A DNA stretch of 58,265 nt from Pirellulales bacterium (GCA_016936015.1 JAFGPV010000157.1:1-58265); one strand, 5' to 3'; positions 25,311 through 34,297 are shown, numbered from the stretch's first letter. Notes: generated by a model not told the origin, from the letters alone. Program-made: numbers and translations.

Positions 25311-26039
25311 ATGGAAAATTCAGTCCTTATCATCCGGCACGTCGTCCACGAGCCGGCGGGAACCTTGGAAGACGCCCTGAAACGGGCCGGGATATACTAC
25401 CACTATCTCGATCTCTTCGACCACCTGCCGGAGCGACTCGACTTCGAGCGTCTCTCGGGCATGGTGGTAATGGGTGGGCCGATGAACGTTGATCAGATCG
25501 ATAAGTATCCCTTCCTTGCCGCCGAAGTGCCGTGGATCCAGGAAGTGCTCGCCCGGCATCTGCCGCTGCTGGGGATCTGCCTGGGATCGCAGCTATTGGC
25601 CAAGGCCTGCGGGGCGAAGGTCTATCCCAACCGGCTGAAGGAAATCGGCTGGTATCCACTGGAATTAACCACCGCGGGAATAGCCGATCCTCTTTTCCGG
25701 GACGGCGATCCCCGCCCGACGGTCTTCCAATGGCACGGCGACACCTTCGAATTGCCCCGGGGGGCCGTCCACCTGGCCCAGAGTCCGCAATGTCGGCATC
25801 AAGCCTTCCGCGTCGGTCAGAACGCCTACGGTCTGCAATTTCATCTCGAAATGACGGCGGAAATGATCGACGATTGGCTCGCGAAACCTGAAAATTGCGA
25901 GGAACTGGACCGATTGCACTACATCGACCCCCATCTCATCCGGGGGCGAACGCCCGCCGAACTGCCGGCCCTCCAGGCCTGGGCCTCTATAGTGTTCGAC
26001 CGTTTCGCGGAATGGTGCCGGAAGCAAACTACGGCGTAG
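25311..26039 (+). CDS. Class I glutamine amidotransferase-like protein
   Basis: The 242-residue protein is a free-standing GATase1 domain. The nucleophile elbow GICLGSQ places the cysteine at 90. The histidine and glutamate of the triad lie in LQFHLE at 178 and 180. MVVMGGPMNV and WHGDTFELP are also typical. Relatives include GMP-synthase-like stand-alone proteins and gamma-glutamyl hydrolases acting on small gamma-glutamyl compounds. No partner synthase is next to it, so the substrate is unknown. It converges with the small gene that follows, with an 11-base overlap. Confidence 0.9.
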   Translation: MENSVLIIRHVVHEPAGTLEDALKRAGIYYHYLDLFDHLPERLDFERLSGMVVMGGPMNVDQIDKYPFLAAEVPWIQEVLARHLPLLGICLGSQLLAKACGAKVYPNRLKEIGWYPLELTTAGIADPLFRDGDPRPTVFQWHGDTFELPRGAVHLAQSPQCRHQAFRVGQNAYGLQFHLEMTAEMIDDWLAKPENCEELDRLHYIDPHLIRGRTPAELPALQAWASIVFDRFAEWCRKQTTA

Positions 26040-26346
26040 CCCAACCGATCTCCAACTCGTCGCTGTCGGTCTGAACGTGGAGAAAAATCGGGGCCCCCTC
26101 GATCGAGCTTTTGTGATTACATGCCTGCTGAATCAAGAAAACATTGCGCGGCGGTGCAAGGGTCGGCGAATGTTGTCCTGGATTAGTCCTCGGCCCGGCC
26201 GATCCTGCCGGTTCCAGGTACAAACTGGGGCAAATTCCTGTGCCCGGGATTTGGAATTCGGGAATGGCGATGAGACTGATAATTACCAAGAGTCCCAACG
26301 TGATACAAAAAGCCGAAACCAAAGCGACCAGCCGAGACGAGATCAT
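26029..26346 (-). CDS. Small membrane-anchored protein of unknown function
   Basis: The ATG at 26346 is preceded by GGAGAA at a good distance, and an earlier GTG at 26397 is possible. The 105-residue product starts with one hydrophobic segment (LVALVSAFCITLGLLVIISL) and continues as a short exported domain ending IFLHVQTDSDELEIGW. I do not recognise the family. It overlaps the end of the amidotransferase gene by 11 bases in convergent orientation. Supporting a real gene are the ribosome site, the clean N-terminal anchor and the non-repetitive C-terminus; against it are its small size and unknown conservation. Confidence 0.5.
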   Translation of the reverse strand: MISSRLVALVSAFCITLGLLVIISLIAIPEFQIPGTGICPSLYLEPAGSAGPRTNPGQHSPTLAPPRNVFLIQQACNHKSSIEGAPIFLHVQTDSDELEIGWATP

Positions 26347-26397
26347 GCGGTTTCTCCGAAATGCGTTGAGAAGTACCCGATAACTCTTCTTTGCCAC

Positions 26398-27497
26398 TTT
26401 ATTCTATTTAAACTTCTTATCTCCTCAAGGAAAACCCATTTCTAGAGAAAATGGGAAGTTGGAATTTAGGTGGTTTTTTCAGATTATCGCGATTTTAACA
26501 GTTTAGGTCAATTCATCTTCGGCCCTAAATACAAAAAATGAACCACTATTCTCATAAAATAAACCTTTTTTCAATAATCTGGAAATATAAATTACCTGGA
26601 TGAACGGAGGGGTATGGGTAGATTGCGCATTAACGCAATTTTTGAACAATCTTTAGATGGGTACCTGAAATTGTTTTTCCACTCCCTAGTCAGGATTATT
26701 CATTATCACACCACCTGCACTATCAATGTTGAACATAGCGAAGAATCTAGGCTGTTTGGGAAATAGTGGAGATCTTTTGCCGACCAACGCCGACCATTTG
26801 TCGATGGTGCCCGGTCGGTACTCGTCAGGAGAACACGGTTATTGGATACTCCCGGTTCCCTGCGTCTCGAGTTCGTTCTCGCCCGGGATCATCCGTCTTC
26901 AAATGATCGTACTGTTTTTGATAGTCCTTATCGGTGTGCACAAGGGTTGGTTTGCTGAATGCAGAAGCGTGTCTGATTCCAAGTTGCCGGCGTCATTTCT
27001 TTGCTCCATGATGCATGCGGTGGTTCATTCACGCTCCAAGAAATTCCTGCACTGCGCGTTGCCTCTCTGAAAAAAAAATTTCAAGCGAGAACTTTTTGCG
27101 GGAGAATGCTTGACAAGCCGTCGGAAATTCGGACAATGGCGACTTATCGGAATTGAGTTCTTTCAGTCACCAAGTCATCGACTCGCTCGGCCATGGATGA
27201 CGATTTACAGTATGGAGGATCTGGTTCTCGGGCAGCGGTTTTTCCCGCCGGGTATTTTCGCGAATTCGAGGCGTTTTATCTTGGGGGGCGAAACCGTAGG
27301 GATCGACATCGGCGGCGGATGCTCGCGGCCCGGATGGCCCCCCCCAATGTTTAACGGCAACCCAAGTAGCAGGCACACTTCGTGTGCCGTTCAATTGTAA
27401 AGTATCATCTCTCCCGCGACGGATAGGCGCCGATCCATCACCAGAATATGCGGACGGCACACGGACTGTGTCATCTACGTCTGAGGCGCACGAGTTC
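26398..27497. other. 1.1 kb region with no convincing gene
   Basis: The left part (to about 26720) is AT-rich with frequent stops and a small hairpin (CCCATTT/AAATGGG near 26437). The right part is more GC-rich. It has open frames on both strands, but none shows a ribosome site, a known motif or a plausible N-terminus. Two copies of a GGCACAC/GTGTGCC palindrome lie near its right end. It may be a decayed gene or insertion. Confidence 0.5.
27371..27389. repeat. GGCACAC/GTGTGCC palindrome, copy 1
   Basis: GGCACAC, three bases, GTGTGCC: a perfect hairpin. An imperfect copy (GGCACACGGACTGTGTC) lies 85 bases downstream at 27456-27472. Both are just upstream of the folK fusion gene. Confidence 0.6.
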
Positions 27498-28544
27498 ATG
27501 CCTTTTTGCTTAATTGGTCTTGGCTCGAACGTGGGCGATCGCCGGGGAAACTTGGATTTTGCCCTGCAGGGGCTTGCCGAGGCTCCGGCGGTTCGCGTGG
27601 TGAAGTGCAGCGCCTTTTATGAGACCGCTCCGGTCGGCGGACCGGCAGGGCAGGCCTCCTATCTGAATGCGGCCGCGGTCCTGGAAACGGCGCTGCCGCC
27701 GCAGCCGATGCTGGAGGTGCTGCAACGGATCGAGCGGCAGGCCGGCCGACGCCCGGGCCGGCGCTGGTCGGCCCGGCCGTTGGACCTCGATCTGCTGCTC
27801 TACGACCGGTGCATCCTGGACGGTTCGGAACTGACGGTGCCCCATCCGCGGATGGCGTGGCGGCGGTTCGTGCTTGAGCCGGCCTCCGAGGTGGCCGGCG
27901 AGATGCTCCATCCCGTCCTCGGTTGGACCATTGCCCGGTTGCGAGAGCACCTCGACCGCGCCGTGCCGTACCTGGCGCTTGCCGGGCCGATCAGCGCCGG
28001 CAAGACGACGTTGGCCGCGTCTCTCTGCCGCGGGCGTCCCGCACGACTGCTGACCGAACCGGTTCCCGAGGACCGGCTGGCGGCCTTTTACGCCGATCCG
28101 CCTGTTCACGCCTGGTCGCTAGAGTTAGAATTCCTCCAGCAACGCCGGGACTTGCTGGCGGGGGACGATCCGCAATGGTCGAATCACCGCAACTGGACGG
28201 TCAGCGATTTTTGGTTCGATCAATCCCGGGCGTTTGCCTCGTTGTGGTTGTCGGCCGAACAACAAGCCGCATTCGACGTACAGTATCAAGCGTTTCGCCG
28301 CCGCGTGACGCCCCCCAAGTTGTTAGTGCTGTTGGACGCACCCAACGCCACGCTGCTGGACCGCATCCGGCAGCGCTGCCGCCCCGGCGAAGCAGTTTTA
28401 ACCGAAGAACACCTCAACCGCCTGCGGACGGCGTTGAAGGCCCAGGCGTTCCACTCGCCCGCCTGTCCCGTCCTCACGCTCGACGCCTCCGATTTCGACG
28501 CGGCGCTGCCGGAGGTCGTGACGGCAATGGATGCCATGACGTGA
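27498..28544 (+). CDS. folK: Fusion of HPPK (folate synthesis) and a deoxynucleoside kinase-like domain
   Basis: Residues 1-155 are 6-hydroxymethyl-7,8-dihydropterin pyrophosphokinase, with IGLGSNVGDRRGNL at the N-terminus, the signature RPLDLDLLLYD at 93-103 and VPHPRM. Residues 160-348 form a second P-loop domain. It has the Walker A motif GPISAGKT at 163-170, a TEPVPE segment, the sequence SDFWFDQSRAFA and a lid-like arginine-rich stretch (DRIRQRCRPGE). This resembles the deoxynucleoside kinase fold. The first half makes the folate precursor; the second probably phosphorylates a nucleoside, but its substrate is unknown. The ATG at 27498 starts exactly at the HPPK domain. The panC gene follows about 130 bases downstream, putting cofactor genes together. 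Confidence 0.9.
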   Translation: MPFCLIGLGSNVGDRRGNLDFALQGLAEAPAVRVVKCSAFYETAPVGGPAGQASYLNAAAVLETALPPQPMLEVLQRIERQAGRRPGRRWSARPLDLDLLLYDRCILDGSELTVPHPRMAWRRFVLEPASEVAGEMLHPVLGWTIARLREHLDRAVPYLALAGPISAGKTTLAASLCRGRPARLLTEPVPEDRLAAFYADPPVHAWSLELEFLQQRRDLLAGDDPQWSNHRNWTVSDFWFDQSRAFASLWLSAEQQAAFDVQYQAFRRRVTPPKLLVLLDAPNATLLDRIRQRCRPGEAVLTEEHLNRLRTALKAQAFHSPACPVLTLDASDFDAALPEVVTAMDAMT

Positions 28545-28572
28545 GGGAAAGAGGCTGCGTGTTGAACGACTG

Positions 28573-28602
28573 GCGAGCCGGGCCGTCCTCGGTCCCGGGC
28601 GC
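28573..28602. repeat. Dispersed element GCGAGCCGGGCCGTCC
   Basis: Between folK and panC is a GC-rich element beginning GCGAGCCGGGCCGTCC. Close copies lie at 51737-51765 and, inverted, at 54324-54353, with a fragment near 2305-2323. Confidence 0.6.
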
Positions 28603-28676
28603 GTTGTATTGCACCACCGTCCCTCATGGTTCAATACAATTTTAAAATATCTCTCTGACGATTGAAAATACCATTG

Positions 28677-29540
28677 ATGATGTCCGCCGAATCTCCCCAA
28701 GTCGTCTCCGATCCCGCCGTGCTTCGCGCGGCCTTGACGGTAATCCGCCGCCAGGGGAAACGGATCGGACTGGCGCCGACGATGGGGGCGTTGCACGAGG
28801 GACATTTGAGTCTGGTCCGGGCCTGTAAGGCGGAATGCGGATACACCGTCGTCTCACTCTACGTCAATCCGAGCCAGTTCGGACCGAGCGAGGACCTGGC
28901 GAAATATCCCCGCACGTGGGAGGCGGACCTGGCGGCCCTGGCCGGCGTCGGGGCGGACCTGGTCTTTGCGCCCCGCGACGCCGAAATCTATCCGTCGGAC
29001 TACGCCACTTGGATCGAGGTCGGCGGCGTGGCCGAGCCGCTGGAGGGCCAGCACCGCCCGGGGCATTTCCGCGGCGTGGCCACCGTCGTGCTGAAACTGC
29101 TGAACCTCGTGCAACCGGACGTCGCCTACTTTGGCCAAAAGGATTTCCAGCAGGCCCTGGTCATCCAACGCCTGGTTGCCGATTTGAACGTGCCGGTGGA
29201 AATCCGCGTCTGCCCGATCATCCGCGAACCGGACGGCCTGGCGATGAGTTCCCGCAACCGATACCTCTCCCCGGCGGCCCGGCAACGGGCGTTGGTCCTG
29301 TGGCGGAGCCTGGAGCGCGCCCGGGAGTTGACGGCCCGGGGCGAGCGGAGCGCGGCGGCGATCCTTGCTCAGATGCGGGCGGTGATCCTCCAGACCGAAG
29401 ACGCGCAGATCGACTATGTCGCCCTGGTCGATCCCCAAACGCTCCTACCGGTCGAGGCCCTCACCGGCCCCACGCTGGCCGCCCTGGCGGTGAAGATCGA
29501 AAACACGAGGCTGATTGACAACTATTTGCTTGAACCATAA
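28677..29540 (+). CDS. panC: Pantothenate synthetase
   Basis: This cytoplasmic enzyme joins pantoate and beta-alanine using ATP in the pathway to coenzyme A. The 287-residue length is typical. The ATP-binding signature PTMGALHEGHLSL lies near residue 35. Further conserved blocks are YVNPSQFGPSEDLAKYPR, GHFRGVATVVLKLLN, YFGQKDFQQ and AMSSRNRYLSP. There are two adjacent ATG codons (28677 and 28680), and the first is used here. The lgt-like gene starts 3 bases after its stop, so the two are probably co-transcribed. Confidence 0.96.
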   Translation: MMSAESPQVVSDPAVLRAALTVIRRQGKRIGLAPTMGALHEGHLSLVRACKAECGYTVVSLYVNPSQFGPSEDLAKYPRTWEADLAALAGVGADLVFAPRDAEIYPSDYATWIEVGGVAEPLEGQHRPGHFRGVATVVLKLLNLVQPDVAYFGQKDFQQALVIQRLVADLNVPVEIRVCPIIREPDGLAMSSRNRYLSPAARQRALVLWRSLERARELTARGERSAAAILAQMRAVILQTEDAQIDYVALVDPQTLLPVEALTGPTLAALAVKIENTRLIDNYLLEP

Positions 29541-29543
29541 CCT

Positions 29544-30839
29544 ATGCACCCCATCCTGTTTCATATTCCGCGTGAAGTCTTCGGCGTGCCGCTGTTCGGC
29601 TGGGGGCTGCTCCTGGCGCTGTGGGCGGTGTTCGGCGCGGGGCTGCTGATCTACGTAGTACGGAAGCAGGGATGGACGGCGGACACGTGGGGGTATCTGC
29701 CGTCGCTGGCAGTCGTCGCCGCGGTCTTGATCTGGGTCCTGCCGACCATCTGCGACGCGGAAGGCCTGCCGATCCGCGGTTACGGGGTGCTGGTCCTCTG
29801 CGGCGTCCTGGCGGGGACCGGACTGGGAGTGCTCCGCGCCCGGCGGGTGGGACTGTCGCCCGACCTGATGATTTCGCTGGCGTTCTGGACGATCCTGCCC
29901 GGCATTGTAGCGGCCCGGCTCTTCTACGTCGTCGAGTATTGGCAGCGCGACTATCTCCCCGTCCTCTCGGCCGACGGATTTCCCGCCCTGCTGGTGGCGA
30001 TCGTCAATCTCTCCCAAGGCGGATTGGTGATTTACGGCGCCTTCCTGGGCGCCATGGCGGGACTGTTCGGCATCGTGCGGACCCAGCGTTTGTCGCTGCT
30101 GGCCGTATTGGACTTGGTCGCTCCGTGCCTGATGCTCGGCATGGTCTTCGGGCGGATCGGTTGTCTGATGGCCGGCTGCTGCTTCGGCGGCCTCTGCGTG
30201 CACGGCCCGGGCATCGCGTTCCCGCCGGAAAGCCCCCCGTATCTCAATCAAATGATGCGGGGCCAGTTTTACGGATTCACCTTGAGCGGCAATCCGAACG
30301 CGAAACCGGAAATCCTGGACGTGCGAAAAGACTCGCCCGCCGCCCAGGCCGGTTTACAAAAACGCGATCTCCTGGTCCAACTCGACGGCATAGCCATCCC
30401 CAATGCCGGCCAGGCGTACCGGCTCCTGGAAAAGACGCTGACCGAACGTCGGCCGCTGCGGATCGAGGTCCAAGGACGTCCGCCGCTGACCTTGCCCGCG
30501 GTGGAAATCCCCCGCCGCAGCCTGCCGGTGCATCCCACGCAGATCTACAGTTCCCTCGGCACCCTCCTGCTTTGTCTGCTTCTTCTGGCCTATGATCCCT
30601 TCCATCGCCGCGACGGCGAGCTGTTCGCCCTGATGGTCAGCGTCTACGCGGTGAACCGGTTCCTGATCGAGATCCTCCGGACCGACGAGCCGCCGATTTT
30701 CGGCACGGGAATGAGCATCGCCCAGAACATCAGCCTCGTGCTGCTGCTCCTCATGGCCGGATTCTGGTGGTACCTGCTGCGCCGGCCGCCGGGGCTGGCG
30801 CTTGCACGGAAATCATTAAAATCGATTATTGATTGTTGA
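29544..30839 (+). CDS. lgt: Prolipoprotein diacylglyceryl transferase with an internal PDZ domain
   Basis: Lgt transfers diacylglycerol from phosphatidylglycerol to the lipobox cysteine of prolipoproteins at the inner membrane. Recognisable elements are PIRGYGVLV near 77, QGGLVIYGAFLGAMAG near 158-172, the signature FGRIGCLMAGCCFG near 202-215 and HPTQIYSS near 330. Two features are unusual. A PDZ-like domain of about 85 residues (240-325, with ILDVRKDSPAAQAGLQKRDLLVQLDG) is inserted between the signature and the HPTQ block. The N-terminus carries an extra membrane-spanning part (residues 1-70) resembling the first Lgt helices. The total is 431 residues against about 280 in common Lgt. The enzyme call is good; the role of the insert is unknown. 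Confidence 0.88.
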   Translation: MHPILFHIPREVFGVPLFGWGLLLALWAVFGAGLLIYVVRKQGWTADTWGYLPSLAVVAAVLIWVLPTICDAEGLPIRGYGVLVLCGVLAGTGLGVLRARRVGLSPDLMISLAFWTILPGIVAARLFYVVEYWQRDYLPVLSADGFPALLVAIVNLSQGGLVIYGAFLGAMAGLFGIVRTQRLSLLAVLDLVAPCLMLGMVFGRIGCLMAGCCFGGLCVHGPGIAFPPESPPYLNQMMRGQFYGFTLSGNPNAKPEILDVRKDSPAAQAGLQKRDLLVQLDGIAIPNAGQAYRLLEKTLTERRPLRIEVQGRPPLTLPAVEIPRRSLPVHPTQIYSSLGTLLLCLLLLAYDPFHRRDGELFALMVSVYAVNRFLIEILRTDEPPIFGTGMSIAQNISLVLLLLMAGFWWYLLRRPPGLALARKSLKSIIDC

Positions 30840-30858
30840 GTAGTCAGGAAAGCAAAAA

Positions 30859-31515
30859 ATGCAAAAGAGAACATTAACTATTGAAATCCTTTGTGAGGAA
30901 GCATCAAAATTTGCGGCGTCGATCTCTAAACGTCCACTGAAGAGTCTTTACGGAGTAACCGATGGCAAGGCAGTGGGCACTTTCCTTGAGCACCAATTCC
31001 GAGAGCATTTACGAAAACGATTCCAGTTTCGTGAAGGAAGTTCAGCCAAAGGAATCGATTTCCCCCAAATTAACGTTGATGTGAAGGTAACCAGCATCAA
31101 ACAACCTCAATCTTCATGTCCGTTTACTTCCGCGCGACAAAAAATCTTTGGACTTGGATATTCACTATTGTTGTTTGTTTACCGAAAAAGTGACGATCCG
31201 AAAAATGCTGTCACTCATCTGAAAATTCTCCATGCGATCTTTATCGAGAAGAAACGCACGGCGGATTTTCAAACGACAAGGACAATTTTGCAGATTCTCG
31301 ATAATGGCGGTAATGAAGAAGAGTTGGCGGCTTTTATGCGGGATCGGAATTTGCCCGTTGACGACATTCAAGCGTTTGAGATCGCCAAAGAAATACTGCA
31401 ACGCAGACCGGAGCAAGGGTATTTAACCATTTCCAACGCTTTGCAATGGCGGTTACAATACAAGCGGGTAATTATGGAGGCGGACAAAATACAAGGCATT
31501 TCACGCTTGAAGTAG
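30859..31515 (+). CDS. Type II restriction endonuclease, PD-(D/E)XK-like
   Basis: The ATG follows AGGAAAGC at good spacing. The 218-residue product shows GTFLEHQFREHLRKRF followed by GIDFPQINVDVKVTSIKQ. This fits a PD-(D/E)XK nuclease core, with acidic residues at E44, D67 and D74 and the lysine at K76. The placement directly before an N6-adenine-type methyltransferase gene, 8 bases away, is the main reason for calling it the cleaving partner. The cut site cannot be read from sequence. Both genes are clearly lower in GC and use different codons from their surroundings, a sign of transfer from another lineage. Confidence 0.75.
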   Translation: MQKRTLTIEILCEEASKFAASISKRPLKSLYGVTDGKAVGTFLEHQFREHLRKRFQFREGSSAKGIDFPQINVDVKVTSIKQPQSSCPFTSARQKIFGLGYSLLLFVYRKSDDPKNAVTHLKILHAIFIEKKRTADFQTTRTILQILDNGGNEEELAAFMRDRNLPVDDIQAFEIAKEILQRRPEQGYLTISNALQWRLQYKRVIMEADKIQGISRLK

Positions 31516-31523
31516 GAAGTGAT

Positions 31524-33059
31524 ATGACCCGAAGGCCAAGGAATGCTCGACGCGTGGAATTCGGTGATTTTCAAACACCGTTGTCTTTGGCAAAACAAAT
31601 ATGTTCCCTTCTCGTCCGGCAGGGATGTCAACCGGCCTCGATCATCGAACCGACTTGCGGACGCGGTAGTTTTCTTCTTGCCGCTTTGGAGCACTTCCCC
31701 CGGTGGCAAACGGTCTTGGGAGTGGACGTCAATGCTCAGTACGTCCATTTTTTAGAAACACAACTTTGCGACCGTCCCGGTCACGATAAAATACATCTGG
31801 CAGTTGATAATTTTTTCAAGCGGGATTGGGCGACCGAAATAGAGCGACTTCCGAAGCCCTTGCTTGTCCTCGGAAATCCCCCCTGGGTCACCAACGCGAC
31901 GCTGGGGTCTCTCGGCGGGAAAAATTTGCCGAAGAAATCCAATCACAAAAACTTAAACGGCCTGGATGCCATCACGGGGAAGAGCAACTTTGACATTTCG
32001 GAATGGATGTTGCTTGAAATGCTCAAATGGCTTAACGGACGGGAGGCCACCCTGGCCATGCTCTGTAAAACGGGAGTTGCAAGAAAAATCCTTCAGGAAG
32101 CGTGGAAACAAGAGTTGCACCTTGAAACAGTGGAAATCAGGGAAGTGGACGCAGCCAAGGCATTTCAAGCGGCCGTGGACGCCTGTCTCCTGATCTGTAA
32201 GTTTTGTCCCCAATCATCTTCCCGTCACGCCGAGTGGTTTTCGAGCCTTGAAGCTCATCTTCCACGCTGTTCGATAGGGATTCATCAAGGACGTTTCGTT
32301 GCGGATCTTCCCCGTTTTCAGAAGTGGGAGCATCTCGCCGGCAGATCGCAGATCCAATGGCGTTCCGGAATCAAGCACGATTGCGCAAAAATCATGGAAC
32401 TGCAAAAAGAGGGCGCCCGATATCGGAACGGGCTTCATGATCTCTGGGAGATGGAGGAAGAGTATCTTTATCCTCTATTAAAAAGTTCCGATCTTGCCCA
32501 CCGCCGTATTGAGTGCCCCCGAAAATGGTTGTTAGTTCCCCAACGTTTCATCGGCGAAGATACTCTGCAAATCCGTGAAAGTGCTCCGAAAACCTGGAAC
32601 TACTTGAAAACTTATATCGAGCATTTTAATCGCCGAACCAGTTCCATTTATAGAAACCGCCCCCCCTTTTCTCTCTTTGGCGTGGGAGAATATTCCTTTG
32701 CTCCGGCAAAAGTTGCGATCTCAGCCTTACATAAAAAATTGGATTTTATCCCCCTGGGCAGGTATGCCCGAAAACCGATGGTTCTCGATGACACCTGTTA
32801 TTTCCTCCCCTGTTCTTCAATAGCACAAGCCGAGTCTCTGGCCCTGCTGTTGAACTCCTCGCCCGCCCAGAAATTTCTCGGCTCTCTCATATTTTGGGAT
32901 GCAAAACGCCCCATTACCATTGAGATTCTTCAACAACTGGATCTTAACGCGCTGGCACGTGAATTGGGCAAGGAAGCAACCTATCTGGATTGCGTGGAAA
33001 ATCCCTTTCCGAAGAAACGTGCAGATTTACAAAAGAGTTTTTCTTTTCCTTCCGTCTGA
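31524..33059 (+). CDS. Type II DNA adenine-N6 methyltransferase (NPPW type)
   Basis: The ATG at 31524 is preceded by AGGAAGTGAT and gives 511 residues; an earlier in-frame start overlaps the nuclease gene and is unlikely. An early FGDFQTP segment precedes the AdoMet-binding motif I (IIEPTCGRGSFLLAAL, about 40-55). The catalytic motif IV is NPPW at 118-121. The large C-terminal part would be the target recognition domain, as in TaqI-like gamma-class enzymes. It should protect the host site from the nuclease encoded upstream. It ends 3 bases before the dprA stop on the other strand. The low GC content matches its partner. Confidence 0.88.
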   Translation: MTRRPRNARRVEFGDFQTPLSLAKQICSLLVRQGCQPASIIEPTCGRGSFLLAALEHFPRWQTVLGVDVNAQYVHFLETQLCDRPGHDKIHLAVDNFFKRDWATEIERLPKPLLVLGNPPWVTNATLGSLGGKNLPKKSNHKNLNGLDAITGKSNFDISEWMLLEMLKWLNGREATLAMLCKTGVARKILQEAWKQELHLETVEIREVDAAKAFQAAVDACLLICKFCPQSSSRHAEWFSSLEAHLPRCSIGIHQGRFVADLPRFQKWEHLAGRSQIQWRSGIKHDCAKIMELQKEGARYRNGLHDLWEMEEEYLYPLLKSSDLAHRRIECPRKWLLVPQRFIGEDTLQIRESAPKTWNYLKTYIEHFNRRTSSIYRNRPPFSLFGVGEYSFAPAKVAISALHKKLDFIPLGRYARKPMVLDDTCYFLPCSSIAQAESLALLLNSSPAQKFLGSLIFWDAKRPITIEILQQLDLNALARELGKEATYLDCVENPFPKKRADLQKSFSFPSV

Positions 33060-33062
33060 GAT

Positions 33063-34196
33063 TCATAGCCGCATCACGCGGTTGCCGCTTAAGCGGCGGA
33101 TGAGGCGGCGCATTTCGAGGACGCTGACGGTGGAGAGGACTTGGGGGACGGGCAGGCCGGTGGCCGTGATGACGTCGTCCAGCGGCATAGCCTCGGCCGG
33201 AATGGCGGAGAGGATTTGCTGTTCGGTTTCGTTCAGCAGCAGTTCGGCGGGATGGCGGACGGTCTGGCCGTTTTCGACGGGGACGGCCTCGACCAGGGGG
33301 CCGAGCTGTTCGAGCACGTCGTCGGCCGATTCGACCAGCGTGACGCCGTCGCGGATCAGGCGGTGGCAGCCCCGGGAGGTGCGGTTCTCGACGCTGCCCG
33401 GCACGGCGAAGACCTCTCGGCCCTGCTCCATGGCGTGCCGGGCGGTAATCAAGGCCCCGCTGCGGTCGGCGGCCTCGACCACGATTACGCCCAGCGAAAG
33501 GCCGCTGATCAGCCGGTTCCGCTGGGGGAAGACGCCGGCCAGGGGCTGCGAGCGGGGCGGCATCTCGCTGATGACGGCTCCCCGGGAGGCGATCTCGTCG
33601 GCAAGTTTTTGATGTTCGGGCGGATAGACGTTCAGCACGCCGCTGCCCAGCACGGCGATCGTCCGGCCGCCGGCGCTAAGCGTCCCGCGGTGCGCGGCGG
33701 CGTCGATCCCCCGGGCCAGACCGCTGACGATCGTCAGGCCCGCCCGGGTCAGGGACTGGGCCAAGCGGTCGGCCTGACGCAGGCCGTAGGGCGAGGCGTG
33801 CCGGGTGCCGACGATCCCGATGGCCAGGGCGTCGGCGGGCAGGAGCGTCCCGCGGACGAACAGCAGGCCCGGCGGATCGGGGATCTCGCGGAGCGATCGG
33901 GGATAGGCCGGATGGCATTCCGTGAGAATTTCGACACCCTGTTCACGGCAGAGCGTAATCTCCGCTTCGGCAGGGATTTCCTCCGGGGCGCGGCGGATCT
34001 TATCCACGAGCTTCGGACCCACCCTCTCGACCTCCCGCAACTCGCTGGGCGCGGCCTCGAACACCGCCCGGGGCGAACCGAACCGTTCCAGGAGTTTTTT
34101 CCGCGTCCGCGGTCCCACGCCGTCAATCAGGCAGAACCGCACCAAGTCGATTAAATCGTCCTCGGCCGGCGGGGCGGTAAGATCCGGGGGAGTCAT
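33063..34196 (-). CDS. dprA: DNA processing protein DprA
   Basis: DprA binds incoming single-stranded DNA and loads RecA during natural transformation. The 377-residue protein has an N-terminal helix-hairpin-helix-like region (LIDGVGPRTRKKLLERFGSP, about 22-45), followed by the Rossmann-like core. Signature segments are GIVGTRHASPYG, SGLARGIDAAAHRG, AVLGSGVLNVYPPEH and FPQRNRLISGLS, then SGALITARHAMEQGREVFAVPG. A C-terminal winged-helix-like domain (about 315-377) ends the protein. It converges with the methyltransferase gene. Confidence 0.95.
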   Translation of the reverse strand: MTPPDLTAPPAEDDLIDLVRFCLIDGVGPRTRKKLLERFGSPRAVFEAAPSELREVERVGPKLVDKIRRAPEEIPAEAEITLCREQGVEILTECHPAYPRSLREIPDPPGLLFVRGTLLPADALAIGIVGTRHASPYGLRQADRLAQSLTRAGLTIVSGLARGIDAAAHRGTLSAGGRTIAVLGSGVLNVYPPEHQKLADEIASRGAVISEMPPRSQPLAGVFPQRNRLISGLSLGVIVVEAADRSGALITARHAMEQGREVFAVPGSVENRTSRGCHRLIRDGVTLVESADDVLEQLGPLVEAVPVENGQTVRHPAELLLNETEQQILSAIPAEAMPLDDVITATGLPVPQVLSTVSVLEMRRLIRRLSGNRVMRL

Positions 34197-34297
34197 GGGA
34201 GGAGGGGACAGGGATTAGGGATTTGACATTGGTCATTGTGACGTTTGGTAGTCACTTGTCAATGAGATCTCCTCGAGGGACAGATTGACAACCTGTC

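Noticed and set aside
26726-27070. A 114-codon plus-strand open frame with a hydrophobic segment (LQMIVLFLIVLIGV)
   Set aside because: There is no ribosome site and no recognisable domain, and the composition changes midway. It could be chance in a gap, so it was not called as a gene.
27110-27400. Open frame of 96 codons upstream of folK
   Set aside because: It ends inside a palindromic repeat, has a TTG-type start and no motif; it is likely noncoding.
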